From Candidatus Eremiobacter antarcticus (lineage in GTDB: Bacteria; Vulcanimicrobiota; Vulcanimicrobiia; Eremiobacterales; Eremiobacteraceae): 64,000 nt of DNA. The position numbers and the translations under genes are program-made. The stretch is from assembly GCA_003244105.1 (NCBI GenBank), contig QHBK01000019.1, forward strand, positions 186,001 to 250,000, read 5' to 3'. The notes beneath the pieces are model-generated. The model searched no databases and was not told where the DNA came from. It saw only the letters and a program-made list of their open reading frames with translations. Of the stretch, positions 8,479-17,561 are shown piece by piece. How positions within the stretch are numbered: the stretch's first letter is position 1; every line of letters begins with the position of its first letter.

Positions 8479-8685
8479 TTACCGTGCGTCGGAATTTGTA
8501 TCCGGTTTCGGTTGGTCGAGGCGGTAGGGGCTTTTCGGGTTTCTCAAATCGATGCCCGCGATGAGCTCATTGTTGCGCCAGGAACGGCGGCAATTGAGAC
8601 ATCTGAAAATGGCAAGGCACAGAGACTCCACTTCCATCTCGTGCATGCAGCAGGGGCTTTTCAAGTGCACGATGGGTTTCTCCAA
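8479..8685 (-). CDS. Small putative zinc-ribbon protein (68 residues)
   Basis: No family recognised. The protein has cysteine pairs SPCC near the start and a RCLNCRRSW knuckle in the middle, which could hold one zinc ion, followed by a charged tail. The start would be TTG at 8685, with AGGA upstream on the minus strand. It converges on the serine hydrolase and ends six bases from it. Support is limited to protein-like composition and the ribosome-binding site, since an overlapping plus-strand frame is also open. Confidence 0.4.
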   Translation of the reverse strand: MEKPIVHLKSPCCMHEMEVESLCLAIFRCLNCRRSWRNNELIAGIDLRNPKSPYRLDQPKPDTNSDAR

Positions 8686-8876
8686 TATGTCCTGAAAACG
8701 CAGCGGTCTGCCAGGTTGTCTCTGCTAGGCCTATCGGCCACGCTCCCGGCCGATATACTCATTATCGTACATCCTAAGGCGGCGCGCAGTCCAGAACCCG
8801 CCTCGGTGGGTATAACCGGATTAGGCGCGATGCGAATCGCGTACTTATGCTATTCTGCATGCAGGGAACGCTTCAT

Positions 8877-9437
8877 ATGAAATCCGCTCACCGAGTAGAC
8901 CCCATCGCGCTGGCGGCTGTCGTAGCGGTGGGGGCGTTCTTCGGGCTGTCCGGATCCGCCCATGCCGCGCGTGCCACCAGATCGTTCGACGTTTCGGTGA
9001 ACGCTCACCCTGCGGCGGTCGTGACCTTGAGCGCCAGCAATTTCTATTGGGCAAATATCGCGTCGCAAGACCGCGTGCCGTCCGATAATGGTCCCGTGGC
9101 CGTCACCGGCACGATGCGCACGTCAGCAAATGGCGGAGGCGGCAGCATCGGCGTGATGTCGCCAAACAATTTGACCGGTACGCAGCAAGCAAACCACACG
9201 CTCAATATCAGCCAGTTCTCTTTGGGCTGCAGCGGGTCCGGCAACGTCGGCACGCAGCCGACGTATGCGCCGCTCTACACCGTGCTGGCAGCGCAATCGA
9301 CCGTGCCATGCGCGACATGGGGCCAGGGCGCCACGTCTCATCTCAATTTCTTGTTCAACCTCTTCCTCGACGGCCGCGGCTTGCCGAGCGACACGTACGC
9401 ATCCAACGGCTTCGCACTGATCGCAAGCTCCACGTAA
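8877..9437 (+). CDS. Secreted pilin-like protein (spore-coat-U/CsuA-B-like), copy 1
   Basis: The 186-residue product has a signal peptide (about residues 1-30, ending AHA) and a beta-rich mature part starting FDVSVNAHPAAVVTLS. It holds two Cys (in LGCSGSG and VPCATWG), which may form a disulfide. The C-terminal block FNLFLDGRGLPSDTYASNGF resembles the terminal strand of spore-coat-U/Csu pilins. Closely related ends occur in the next gene (LDLFLNEQTISADTY) and in the Ig-repeat protein at 11.3-14.5 kb (LNMFLDDRALPADNY). I chose ATG 8877 for its signal peptide and the upstream AGGGAA; an in-frame start exists at 8847. Its place before chaperone- and usher-like genes supports a structural-subunit role. 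Confidence 0.7.
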   Translation: MKSAHRVDPIALAAVVAVGAFFGLSGSAHAARATRSFDVSVNAHPAAVVTLSASNFYWANIASQDRVPSDNGPVAVTGTMRTSANGGGGSIGVMSPNNLTGTQQANHTLNISQFSLGCSGSGNVGTQPTYAPLYTVLAAQSTVPCATWGQGATSHLNFLFNLFLDGRGLPSDTYASNGFALIASST

Positions 9438-9638
9438 GAGACCTTCGTCCTCTCATATGAAGTCGTGCCGTTCGACTTTGAACTAAGTACAAACTAAGCA
9501 CTATCCAAAATACGGACTAAAGCCTTAGGTGATCTCGGTCACACCCGATTTATGTTGGGCATCTATTAGATGACCCGGCTTACTGTCGGGCCGGGAAATC
9601 GTTTCCGACCCCGGATCACCCGTTTGCAAGGAGCTCCC

Positions 9639-10193
9639 ATGTTAAAGAGAGTCATTCTCGCAGTTGCCGCAACAGCGATCGTCGCTGCCGCGATGCAGCC
9701 TGCGAACGCCGCAACGGCCACAGCGCCGTTCGACGTGAACGCCCAAGTCAACACCATCGCGACCCTCACCTTCGATACCCCGACCTACAACTGGAACTCG
9801 ACGACCAACACGAACGCCGCTCTTCCGTCATCGAACAACTCCGGCACGGGCGTGTACAGCCTGCGCGGCACCTACGGTGTTGCTCCCTCCATCATCTTCA
9901 GCGCGCCGGCAACGATCGGCGGCACGCACGCCAATAGCATCCCCGTCTCGACATTCTCGTATGCCTGCTCGCAAGGTGCTGCTCCAGTGAACGGCGCCGG
10001 CGGCGCAGTCGCCGCGACCTACTCCAACGGTGGCATGACCACGAGCAATGCTTGCGCAGCCTTCCCCAACGGCGCATCAGTGGCACCGGGTGCCTCATTC
10101 AAGCTCGACCTGTTCCTCAACGAGCAGACGATCTCGGCTGACACCTACTCGACGACCGGCGGCGCATTCGTCATCACATTGACCGCCAACTAA
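9639..10193 (+). CDS. Secreted pilin-like protein (spore-coat-U/CsuA-B-like), copy 2
   Basis: The 184-residue product starts MLKRVILAVAATAIVAA, with a signal peptide ending near residue 24 (ANA). A strand-rich mature part starts ATAPFDVNAQVNTIATLTF and parallels copy 1. Two Cys occur, in FSYACSQ and SNACAAF. The C-terminus is KLDLFLNEQTISADTY followed by GGAFVITLTAN, the shared terminal strand. ATG 9639 has a strong AAGGAG eight bases upstream. The gap 9438-9638 holds the promoter and an inverted repeat CCCGGC/GCCGGG at 9574-9595. It is probably the major fibre subunit, or one of two; this is inferred from size and neighbours. Confidence 0.7.
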   Translation: MLKRVILAVAATAIVAAAMQPANAATATAPFDVNAQVNTIATLTFDTPTYNWNSTTNTNAALPSSNNSGTGVYSLRGTYGVAPSIIFSAPATIGGTHANSIPVSTFSYACSQGAAPVNGAGGAVAATYSNGGMTTSNACAAFPNGASVAPGASFKLDLFLNEQTISADTYSTTGGAFVITLTAN

Positions 10194-10497
10194 CAAACGC
10201 GAGGATCTACACCACACGCCATTCGCTCGTCAGCTCGTACCGCGCGGTCAAACGCTCTGACCGTACGGAACGCGCAGACAAGCGGATGGCGTGTCACTTT
10301 GTCACCGTAAGGATTAGCATGCTTCACAGCAGTCGCAGCGTTGGATTCGGGGCCTCCAGTGCGGGATCGAAACCGCTCAGTTTAGGCCCTTTTCTTGCTG
10401 AACTGCGCGTTTCCGCCGATACAATAAGGTATGAGCGGCAGCGCTTTTCCTACCATGCTGGCCGCCAATTCTCGTTTGCATCGTTGCAGAGGTTAGC
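10194..10497. other. Intergenic region with possible promoter
   Basis: 304 bases without a convincing gene. A TACAAT hexamer at 10420-10425, with TTGCTG 19 bases upstream (10395-10400), could drive the chaperone gene. AGAGGTTAGC just before ATG 10498 includes its ribosome-binding site. I see no terminator with a T-run after the pilin-like gene. Confidence 0.4.
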
Positions 10498-11292
10498 ATG
10501 AAAATCACACGCGTCACCTTACTTGGTCCGCTGTTCGCGGCGCTGCTCGTCACCGCTTTGAGCATGCCTGCTGCGGCGAACCTCTCGATCACCGTTCAGC
10601 CCTTGGTCTCGGAGCTGAGCGTCGCGCCAGGGGGCTCGGGCCACGTGAAGGTGCTGATCAAAAACAGCGGCACGGCGGCCGAGCGCATCATCGCCCGGCC
10701 GGTGGATTGGCGCACGCTGAGCGACGGATCGACGACGCTCGAACGGCCCGGTGCAGAAGGGGACAGCTCGATCACGCGATTCCTGTCGCTGTCTGCATAC
10801 CAATTCGACTTGCAGCCGGAGGAGACGCGCGAGCTCGCTCTGACGCTCGAGATGCCTGGCACGTTTTCCACCAAGCCCGCATCGTACTGGGGCGGCTATC
10901 TCGTGAGCGCTGCACCGGTGGTCAACCCTTCGTCTGCGATCGGTGTTGCCGCGACCGTGTTTGTGTATCAAAACATCAACAAGCCGCGCAAGCACATGCA
11001 GATGAAGTCGATGCACGTGGCTTCCGCCGCCAACGGCACGGCCAAGCTAGTGGCGCATTTGCAGAACGACGGCCAAGGCTACTGCAGATCGCAGTCGCGA
11101 TTGCTCATCCAACAGTCCGGCCGCATCGTGCGCGAAGACAAGGTGACCTTTCCGGTGTTGTTCCCGGGCGCGAGCAGAACCCTCACGCAGAACATCGACA
11201 AACTCCCGCCGGGCGACTATCAGTTCGAGCTGACGTTTGACTACGGCGGATCTTCCATTCTCGACGGCGTGACGCGCGCCCAGATCAAGTAA
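10498..11292 (+). CDS. Periplasmic PapD-like chaperone, copy 1
   Basis: 264 residues with a signal peptide (about 1-25, ending AAA). It looks like a two-domain Ig-fold periplasmic chaperone. The N-terminal domain has LSITVQPLVSELSVAPGG, then VKVLIKNSGTAAERI, the usual strand-A/B pattern with a beta-strand N(S/T)G turn. The C-terminal domain ends PPGDYQFELTFDYGGSSILDG. It matches the paralogue at 14503-15291 along its whole length, including VDWRTL, KPASYWGG, the Q-SGRIVRE block and the DYGG-ILDGVT ending. Chaperones of this fold donate a strand to pilin subunits. The pilin-like genes upstream and the usher-like gene downstream fit that role. The exact family is not confirmed. Confidence 0.68.
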   Translation: MKITRVTLLGPLFAALLVTALSMPAAANLSITVQPLVSELSVAPGGSGHVKVLIKNSGTAAERIIARPVDWRTLSDGSTTLERPGAEGDSSITRFLSLSAYQFDLQPEETRELALTLEMPGTFSTKPASYWGGYLVSAAPVVNPSSAIGVAATVFVYQNINKPRKHMQMKSMHVASAANGTAKLVAHLQNDGQGYCRSQSRLLIQQSGRIVREDKVTFPVLFPGASRTLTQNIDKLPPGDYQFELTFDYGGSSILDGVTRAQIK

Positions 11293-11326
11293 CTGACAAG
11301 CACTCTTCAGACCGGAGACTCTCGAC

Positions 11327-14300
11327 GTGTTAAATCGAATCGCCCGAACGTTTTGCGCCAGCGCACTGGTTGTTGGCCTCGTGGCGAGTTCGGTTTCGTC
11401 GGCACTTGCAGCTGTAACTTTCTCCCCTGCGCCCCCCTCCACATTGAACATTGGACAGGTTTCGGGAAACATTGGCATCGTGGGATATAGTACTCCCTGT
11501 CACGCCACGGACTCCGCAGCTTTAACGCAAAGCGGAACCGGGAGCGTAGTTTTTACTCCCACCTCGACCACTATGGCTGGAACATTTACGATCACCGGTC
11601 AGACTGCCGGCAGCGTTACGATAACGGCTAACGACACCCAGCATGGAGGGTGTTCGGTCTCTGCAACTGTCACCGTCAACACCCCGGGTGCGCTGACCGT
11701 CAGCACGAGCACTCTTACGTTTAGCGGCACCACCACGCCGCAGACCTTCACATCTTCGGAAACGAACTATAACGGTGCCATCAATGCCGTGAGCGGGACT
11801 CCCAGCGTTGCGACCGTTAGCCCCGCTTCTGGGAACGGTCCCGGGCCAGTGACGTTTACCGTGACTCCGGTGAACGCGGGCACCAGCACCATAACCGTGA
11901 CGGATAGTCACGGGGGCAACAAAACCGTCACGGTTACCGTCACCGCAGGTGCATTGACGCTCAACAAGTCCACGCTAACGTTCAGCGGAACTTCGGCCCA
12001 GCAATCATTCACTGCGCAAGAAAATAACTTCACCGGGTCCATCAATGCCGCGAGCGGCACTTCCAGCGTCGCTACTGTAAGCCCATCGTCAGGCTCAGGG
12101 CCAGGACCGATCACATTCAACGTCACGCCTGTGAACGCGGGTTCCAGCACGATAACGGTCACGGACGGCCATGGCGGCAGCCAAACGGTGGTCGTCACCG
12201 TGACATCTGGGGCTCTGACCGTCAGTCCCTCGAGCTTGTCGTTTACGAGCACTGCCACTCAGACGTTCACCGGGTCCGAAGCGAATTACACGGGGCCGAT
12301 CAACGCCGCTAGCGGCAACACCGCCGTTGCGACAGTCAGCCCTGCATCGGGCAGCGGACCCGGGCCCGCGACTTTCACGGTTACTCCCGTCGGTGCCGGC
12401 TCGACAAACATCACCGTGTCGGACAATCATGGCGGCAGCCAAAACGTCGCGATTACCGCCAGCACCGGAACGCTCACCGTGAGCTCCAACACTTTGACGC
12501 TGAGCGCGAACGGTGCCAACGGATCGTTCACCGCGTCTGAAAGCCTTTACAGCGGTCCGATTAGCGTGTCGAGTGACGCGACCAGCGTTGCAACGGTAAG
12601 CCCCGCTTCCGGCAACGGACCAGGGCCCGTGACTTTCACAGTGACGCCGGGTACCAGCGGCACGGCTCACATCACCGTGACCGACAACCACGGCGGGAGC
12701 CAGACGGTGACCGTAACCGTCAACGCGGGCGCACTCACGGTCAGCGCAAACACGTTGGCGTTGACGGCGGGCGGATCCAATGGTACGTTCACCGGCGCTG
12801 AAAGCGGTTATATCGGTCCCATCAACGCGTCCAGCGACGCCACGGGCATAGCCACCGTCAGTCCTGTGTCCGGCACCGGTCCAGGACCTGTCACGTTTAC
12901 CGTGACCGCTGTTACCGGCGGCACAGCCCACATCACCGTCACGGACAATCACGGCGGAAGCAAGACGGTGACGGTCACTGTGAGCGCAGGTCCGCTCAGC
13001 GTTAGTACGAGCACTCTCACGCTGACGGCCGGCGGAGCAACTGGGACGTTCACCAGCTCTGAGACAGGCTACACGGGCCCGATCAATGCATCCAGCAATG
13101 CCACAGGTGTGGCGACGGTGAGTCCGGCAGCAGGTACGGGGCCTGGACCTGTCACGTTCACAGTCACGCCTCTGAGCACCGGAACGGCCACGATTACTGT
13201 CACTGATAATCACGGTGGCAGCACGACCGTGACGGTAACTGTTCAAGGATCGCTCAGCGTCAGCACAACGAGCCTCGCGCTATCCCAAGGCGACGGCAGC
13301 CGCACGTTCACCGCTTCCGAGCCAGGCTACGTTGGCACAATAAGCGCGAGTTCTTCCGCAACGAGCAAGGCGACCGTTTCGCCGGCGTCGGCCACAGGCC
13401 CAGGACCCGTCACGTTCACCGTCGCCCCAGTGGCTAACGGCACAGCGACGATCACGGTAACGGACGATCACGGCGGGAGCAAGACCGTCTCGATAACGGT
13501 GACCGGACCGCTTACGCTAAATCCGACGTCGCTCAACTTCAACGGAACGAGCGCAACCCAAAACTTCATCGCCAGCGATCCTAGCTACACCGGTAACATT
13601 ACGGCAACATCCGGTAATGCGGCGGTCGCGTTGGTGAGCTCCACTGGTGCAGCTGGAACCACGGCGACTGCGTTGGGTCCATCAGCGACGTTCACCATCA
13701 CACCGGTGGCGCAATCCAGCGCCTCAGGCAGTACCACTATCACGGTGACCGATGTCAACGGTGGCAGCACGACGGTTTCCGTAACCGTAACCGCAGGCGC
13801 TCTTACGCTCACCCCGACCAGCCTGACCTTGAGCGGCGTCGGCGCAACGGGAACATTCAACGCTTCGGAAGTGAATTACAGTGGGCCGATAACCGCCACA
13901 AGTGCGGCCAACGGCATCGCAAAGGTAAGCCCAGCCTCAGGTACGGGTCCCACTCCGGCACCCTTCACGGTCACGGGCAAGGGCTTCGGCCACACAACGA
14001 TCACGGTGGCAGACAACCACGGCGGCTCTCAAGGTCTTCCAGTGGTCGTGCCGGGCGCAACCATCAGCATCAACTCCAGCTCGATTGCATTCAACGTCAC
14101 GGATAACACGAATCAGCATTATCCCAACATCGCGCCACTGGTCGTGACGGGCGGATTGCAGACGACCGCCGTCGGGAGCGCCTCCATCGTGGTCATGTCG
14201 CCGGCCAGCATTCCCGCGCCGCTTCATCCCGCGAACTCGGTACCGATCTCCAGCCTTACGTTCAACTGCGTCGACAACGGATCGGGCAACAACCAGGGCG

Positions 14301-14497
14301 CTACGGGTTGGGCTGGCTCGTTCACTCCGCTTGTGGCAAGCCCGGGATCGTCGTCCTGCGTCAGCTTCCCCGGCAACGCAACGGTCACGCCGGTTCTGAA
14401 CTTCAACCTGAACATGTTCCTCGACGATCGCGCGCTGCCGGCCGACAATTACCAATCCAGCGGCGGTGGCTTCACGCTCCTCCTGTCGGCGACGTAA
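11327..14497 (+). CDS. Giant secreted Ig-repeat protein with C-terminal pilin-like domain (putative adhesin)
   Basis: 1056 residues: signal peptide to about residue 30 (SALAA), an N-terminal domain with paired Cys (TPCHAT, HGGCSV), then nine Ig-like repeats of about 87 residues (DNA 11693-14060). It closes with a pilin-like domain of about 145 residues holding TFNCVDN, SSCVSF and the terminal LNMFLDDRALPADNY-GGGFTLLLSAT. Each repeat carries SVATVSPASG-GPGPVTFTVTP and ITVTDNHGGSKTVTVTV. The last domain is the same type as the two small pilin-like proteins, so this looks like a tip or stalk adhesin loaded by the chaperones. The start is GTG 11327 with CCGGAG upstream. The next gene starts five bases after its stop. 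Confidence 0.78.
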   Translation: MLNRIARTFCASALVVGLVASSVSSALAAVTFSPAPPSTLNIGQVSGNIGIVGYSTPCHATDSAALTQSGTGSVVFTPTSTTMAGTFTITGQTAGSVTITANDTQHGGCSVSATVTVNTPGALTVSTSTLTFSGTTTPQTFTSSETNYNGAINAVSGTPSVATVSPASGNGPGPVTFTVTPVNAGTSTITVTDSHGGNKTVTVTVTAGALTLNKSTLTFSGTSAQQSFTAQENNFTGSINAASGTSSVATVSPSSGSGPGPITFNVTPVNAGSSTITVTDGHGGSQTVVVTVTSGALTVSPSSLSFTSTATQTFTGSEANYTGPINAASGNTAVATVSPASGSGPGPATFTVTPVGAGSTNITVSDNHGGSQNVAITASTGTLTVSSNTLTLSANGANGSFTASESLYSGPISVSSDATSVATVSPASGNGPGPVTFTVTPGTSGTAHITVTDNHGGSQTVTVTVNAGALTVSANTLALTAGGSNGTFTGAESGYIGPINASSDATGIATVSPVSGTGPGPVTFTVTAVTGGTAHITVTDNHGGSKTVTVTVSAGPLSVSTSTLTLTAGGATGTFTSSETGYTGPINASSNATGVATVSPAAGTGPGPVTFTVTPLSTGTATITVTDNHGGSTTVTVTVQGSLSVSTTSLALSQGDGSRTFTASEPGYVGTISASSSATSKATVSPASATGPGPVTFTVAPVANGTATITVTDDHGGSKTVSITVTGPLTLNPTSLNFNGTSATQNFIASDPSYTGNITATSGNAAVALVSSTGAAGTTATALGPSATFTITPVAQSSASGSTTITVTDVNGGSTTVSVTVTAGALTLTPTSLTLSGVGATGTFNASEVNYSGPITATSAANGIAKVSPASGTGPTPAPFTVTGKGFGHTTITVADNHGGSQGLPVVVPGATISINSSSIAFNVTDNTNQHYPNIAPLVVTGGLQTTAVGSASIVVMSPASIPAPLHPANSVPISSLTFNCVDNGSGNNQGATGWAGSFTPLVASPGSSSCVSFPGNATVTPVLNFNLNMFLDDRALPADNYQSSGGGFTLLLSAT
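11693..14060 (+). repeat. Nine tandem Ig-domain repeats, about 263 bp each
   Basis: In-frame tandem array inside the giant adhesin gene. Units begin with variants of L-T-V-S-x-S-T-L-T and end TVTVTVTAG. They are clearly diverged at DNA level, except the GGPCCnGTnAC and GACAAnCACGGCGG cores. The array is protein-coding, not CRISPR: there are no spacers and the unit length is a multiple of three. Confidence 0.9.
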
Positions 14498-14502
14498 CCC
14501 TG

Positions 14503-15291
14503 ATGCGCCGCATCATTCCCCGCCTGGCGGCACTTGCCGTCGTGCTTGCGCTGGGTGTCTCTGAGCGGGTGGTCGCGGCAGATCTGTCGTTGGGCGTCGA
14601 TCCGCTCGTCATCGAGTTCACGGCGAAGCCCGGAGCATCGGCGCGCGCCTCGATCGTCGTGTCGAACGCCGGCAACCAAGTAGAGCACGTCATAGCGGTG
14701 CCGATCGACTGGCGAACGCTGTTCGACGGCAATATCGCGGTTGAGCGTGCAGGCGCCGAGGGCGCTCGCTCGCTGACCTCAGGCCTCACCCTGTCCGACA
14801 CGGATTTCGTGCTGCAGCCGCGACAGGTTCGCACGCTGACGCTGACGCTTGAGGTTCCGACGTCGAAGCCCGCGACGCCCGCGTCCTACTGGGGCGGTTT
14901 TCTCATCGAAGCCAAGCCGCTCGGCGCTCCCGGCGACAGCCTGGGCACCGGTGCTACGGTGTTCGTCTACGACAACGTCGGTCAGCCTCGGCGGCATCTG
15001 GCGATGCGTTCGCTGCGCCTGACAGGATCGGGAGACCAGACTCGCGTTGAGGCGCGGTTGCGCAATGACGGAGATTCGTATTTGCGCATCGCTTCGCACC
15101 TGGCGATCCAGCAGGCGGGGCGCGTCGTGCGAGAATTCGATATCCCCATGAACTCGATGTTCCCACAAGCAGAACGGCTGTTGCGCCAGCCCTTGCGCGG
15201 GTTGGCCCCGGGCGATTATCGCGTAGAGCTCAGCTTCGATTACGGCGGCGAAACAATACTTGATGGCGTCACGCAAGTCCGGATTCGGTAG
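14503..15291 (+). CDS. Periplasmic PapD-like chaperone, copy 2
   Basis: 262 residues, signal peptide about 1-25 (ending VAA). It is a full-length paralogue of the chaperone at 10498-11292: LSLGVDPLVIEFTAKPGASARASIVVSNAG, then PIDWRTLFDG, PASYWGGFLIEAKP, ATVFVYDNVGQPRRH, AIQQAGRVVRE and PGDYRVELSFDYGGETILDGVT. Having two chaperones around one giant subunit suggests different clients. ATG 14503 lies five bases after the adhesin stop, and the usher-like gene begins within its 3' end (29-base overlap). Co-translation of adhesin, chaperone and usher-like protein is therefore likely. Confidence 0.68.
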   Translation: MRRIIPRLAALAVVLALGVSERVVAADLSLGVDPLVIEFTAKPGASARASIVVSNAGNQVEHVIAVPIDWRTLFDGNIAVERAGAEGARSLTSGLTLSDTDFVLQPRQVRTLTLTLEVPTSKPATPASYWGGFLIEAKPLGAPGDSLGTGATVFVYDNVGQPRRHLAMRSLRLTGSGDQTRVEARLRNDGDSYLRIASHLAIQQAGRVVREFDIPMNSMFPQAERLLRQPLRGLAPGDYRVELSFDYGGETILDGVTQVRIR

Positions 15292-17419
15292 AGCGTTTGG
15301 GGTTCTGCTGTGTGCCGCGCTTGCCGTGGGTGCAGTGGCTGCTCCTCAGACGCTTTCGCTGACCGTGAACGGCAAGACCGCGCAACGCGTACCCGTGCTG
15401 ATGAATGGCACGCGGGTGATGGTCGGCGTCGAAGGCGTGGCCGCCGGCTTCAGCCTGCCCGTGCACCGCACCACCAACACCGCTTCGCTTCAGGTCCAAG
15501 GCTCGCAGCTGACGCTAACCGACGGCGACGTCGTCGTGCGGCAGGGCACGGCCGCCATCATGCATCTTACCGCCTCGCCGGAAGTCCGCTCGGGCCAGTT
15601 CTTCGTGGATACAGCTGACCTGCCCGCGCTCTTCGACGTCGACGTCGACGTCCAGCCGGCCGGTCTGACGCTGACGTCAACGAGCCGCCCTGTGGATCCG
15701 AAAGACGGCAGTGGGGGTTTCCACACGAAGGACGTGCCTACACCGCGTCCGACAGTCAACCCGCATCCCAACAATCCGAACGAACCTGCGGCCGACGGGT
15801 CGGCCATACGCAGCATCGGGCACGCGACCGGCAGCCTCAATACGTCCGGCGGTTCACGGTCGTTCTCCATGGGCGTGCAGGCGGCGGGCGACAAAGCCAC
15901 GACGAACGTCTACGCCAACGGTTCCAACGGCCAAACGACCACCTTCGGCGGCACCATGCGTTTCGGCATGGGGCAAAAGCACGTCGCCTTCGGCAGCATC
16001 ACGGATCCCATGCAAGGCATCGCCTTCACAGGCGGCAACGACACGGGAATAGAGATCGGAAATGCCTCGGGCCTCATGCTGGCGTCAGCCCTACGCCAGG
16101 TCGATCTGCGCAACATCACTGCGCTGAGCCATCAAAGCAACAACCTGACCGAATCTTTAGCGGTCGAGGCCAAGCACGGCAAATTCGAGCAGGCCTTGCT
16201 CGGCCTGCGCAAGACAACGTCCTTTGGCAGCGGCAGCATCGGACGTGAATTATGGGTGGGGGATCACGGAATCGCAGGTGGCCTCTCCTTGCAGACATCA
16301 GGCCGCCTGTTCGCGGATTTCGCGGTGGGTTTTGCGGGCGCCGGGCTGCTCGTGAATCCGGGCGATGCGCCGCTGCGTTTGAACGCCGGATACAGACTCA
16401 GCCCGGCAGTCACGCTCATCGGCAATGTCAACTCCGGCATCGGGCGATTCGGCACTGCGTCCGGCGGCTTCCTTATCCAACGCCCTAATCTGCAATTCTC
16501 GCTCACGCGTTTTTCCACCGCCACGTCTGTGGACTTGGGTTTGAGCGGTCCAAATAAGAGCGCCGATTTCTTGGTGACGAGCGGCGTAGGTCAAGAGTCC
16601 ATGAACTCACGAGTCGTGCTGCCGCTCGGCCAAGGCGCGCTGAATATGCTGGCTTCATTCGCGACGGGCGGATCGCAGGACGATCTCTTGTCAATGCAGT
16701 TCAAGCGCGAGGGCACGAGCCCAATATTGGGAGTCGAGCATGTCAGGTCCGGCGATATCTCGCGCATCGGGCCGGTTGTGGGCCTTTCCTTTCCGCTTGG
16801 AAGCTTGCTGCGAATCAGCGCTGCTATCCACCCGCTGACCAACGGCAACGGCCTTCAGGTAAATCTGGATCAGACGCTGCAATACACGAGCAGGCCGCGC
16901 TTCAACGTGGAAAATCTCAGCCTCGCCGGCACGTCTGCGTCGCCGCTTTTCGTGTATCTCGACGGCATTCAGAACCAGCCGGTCAGCATCGGGGCGGCTA
17001 CGCTCAAGATCCCGCGCGGCAGCCATTACCTGTCGGTCCAGTCGGCGGACAAGCTGCTGGCGACGCAGGCCGTGCGGGTCACCGACGTCGGACCTAAATC
17101 CGTGGCGCTGCAGCTGTGGCCATTCCGCACGGTCAAGGGCGGAGTACAAGTGGAAGGAGCCACGGCCGTCAACGGCGCGCAGACGCCGCTGGGCGCGATC
17201 ACGGTGAGGTTACAGCCGGGCGACTACGTCGCTCAGACCGATGCCAACGGCAACTTCGAATTTCCGCCCACGCCGCTCGCTCCCAACACGACCATCAGCG
17301 TGGATTCAGACACCGTGTCCAGCGACTTGGCTGCAGGCGAAGCGCAGCCGCTGCCCGCCGATGGCCCGGTCATCGTTCTATTGCACCCGAGCAAGAAGCT
17401 TGAGAAAGTGACCTTCTGA
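15263..17419 (+). CDS. Usher-like outer-membrane protein with N-terminal stalk-type domain
   Basis: 718 residues with a signal peptide (about 1-26). The first part (about 28-140) resembles copper-amine-oxidase-N/stalk domains (SLTVNGKTAQRVPVLMNGTR, then a second unit with VRSGQFFVDTADLPALFDV). After a Pro-rich linker, about residues 180-550 show dense alternating strands such as FGGTMRFGMGQKHVAFGSI, consistent with a large barrel. The last part (about 560-718) has PEGA/carboxypeptidase-like elements: LFVYLDGIQNQPVSIG, then a DANGNFEFPPTPL block. Classical FimD ushers have similar organisation but different sequence, so this is usher-like by position and architecture only. TTG 15260 or ATG 15263 can start it; both overlap the chaperone gene. 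Confidence 0.6.
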   Translation: MASRKSGFGRAFGVLLCAALAVGAVAAPQTLSLTVNGKTAQRVPVLMNGTRVMVGVEGVAAGFSLPVHRTTNTASLQVQGSQLTLTDGDVVVRQGTAAIMHLTASPEVRSGQFFVDTADLPALFDVDVDVQPAGLTLTSTSRPVDPKDGSGGFHTKDVPTPRPTVNPHPNNPNEPAADGSAIRSIGHATGSLNTSGGSRSFSMGVQAAGDKATTNVYANGSNGQTTTFGGTMRFGMGQKHVAFGSITDPMQGIAFTGGNDTGIEIGNASGLMLASALRQVDLRNITALSHQSNNLTESLAVEAKHGKFEQALLGLRKTTSFGSGSIGRELWVGDHGIAGGLSLQTSGRLFADFAVGFAGAGLLVNPGDAPLRLNAGYRLSPAVTLIGNVNSGIGRFGTASGGFLIQRPNLQFSLTRFSTATSVDLGLSGPNKSADFLVTSGVGQESMNSRVVLPLGQGALNMLASFATGGSQDDLLSMQFKREGTSPILGVEHVRSGDISRIGPVVGLSFPLGSLLRISAAIHPLTNGNGLQVNLDQTLQYTSRPRFNVENLSLAGTSASPLFVYLDGIQNQPVSIGAATLKIPRGSHYLSVQSADKLLATQAVRVTDVGPKSVALQLWPFRTVKGGVQVEGATAVNGAQTPLGAITVRLQPGDYVAQTDANGNFEFPPTPLAPNTTISVDSDTVSSDLAAGEAQPLPADGPVIVLLHPSKKLEKVTF

Positions 17420-17561
17420 CGACATGCGCTCCATAGGCATCTCATATGCTATTGCGCCGGCGCGCATGGGACCGTCGACTGTCCGGACGCCGAAGGCTAG
17501 GGGTATTACCAATGTACGGCGCCAGGGGTTTGTGCCGTCTTTTGCTTTGTTCGGGAGCGGT

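Noticed and set aside
8512-8880. 122-codon plus-strand ORF opposite the small zinc-ribbon ORF
   Set aside because: No ribosome-binding site, composition unlike its neighbours, and it runs into the signal peptide region of the next gene.
9438-9638. c-di-GMP riboswitch before the second pilin-like gene
   Set aside because: The GEMM-I conserved blocks are absent; only a short CCCGGC/GCCGGG hairpin is present.
12095-13246. 383-codon minus-strand ORF across the Ig-repeat gene, and similar antisense ORFs in 17.4-20 kb
   Set aside because: Shadow of a repetitive GC-rich coding sequence; repeated Arg/Gly-rich composition and no start signals.
11693-14060. Direct repeats considered as CRISPR
   Set aside because: Units are long, in-frame, contiguous and coding, with no spacers.
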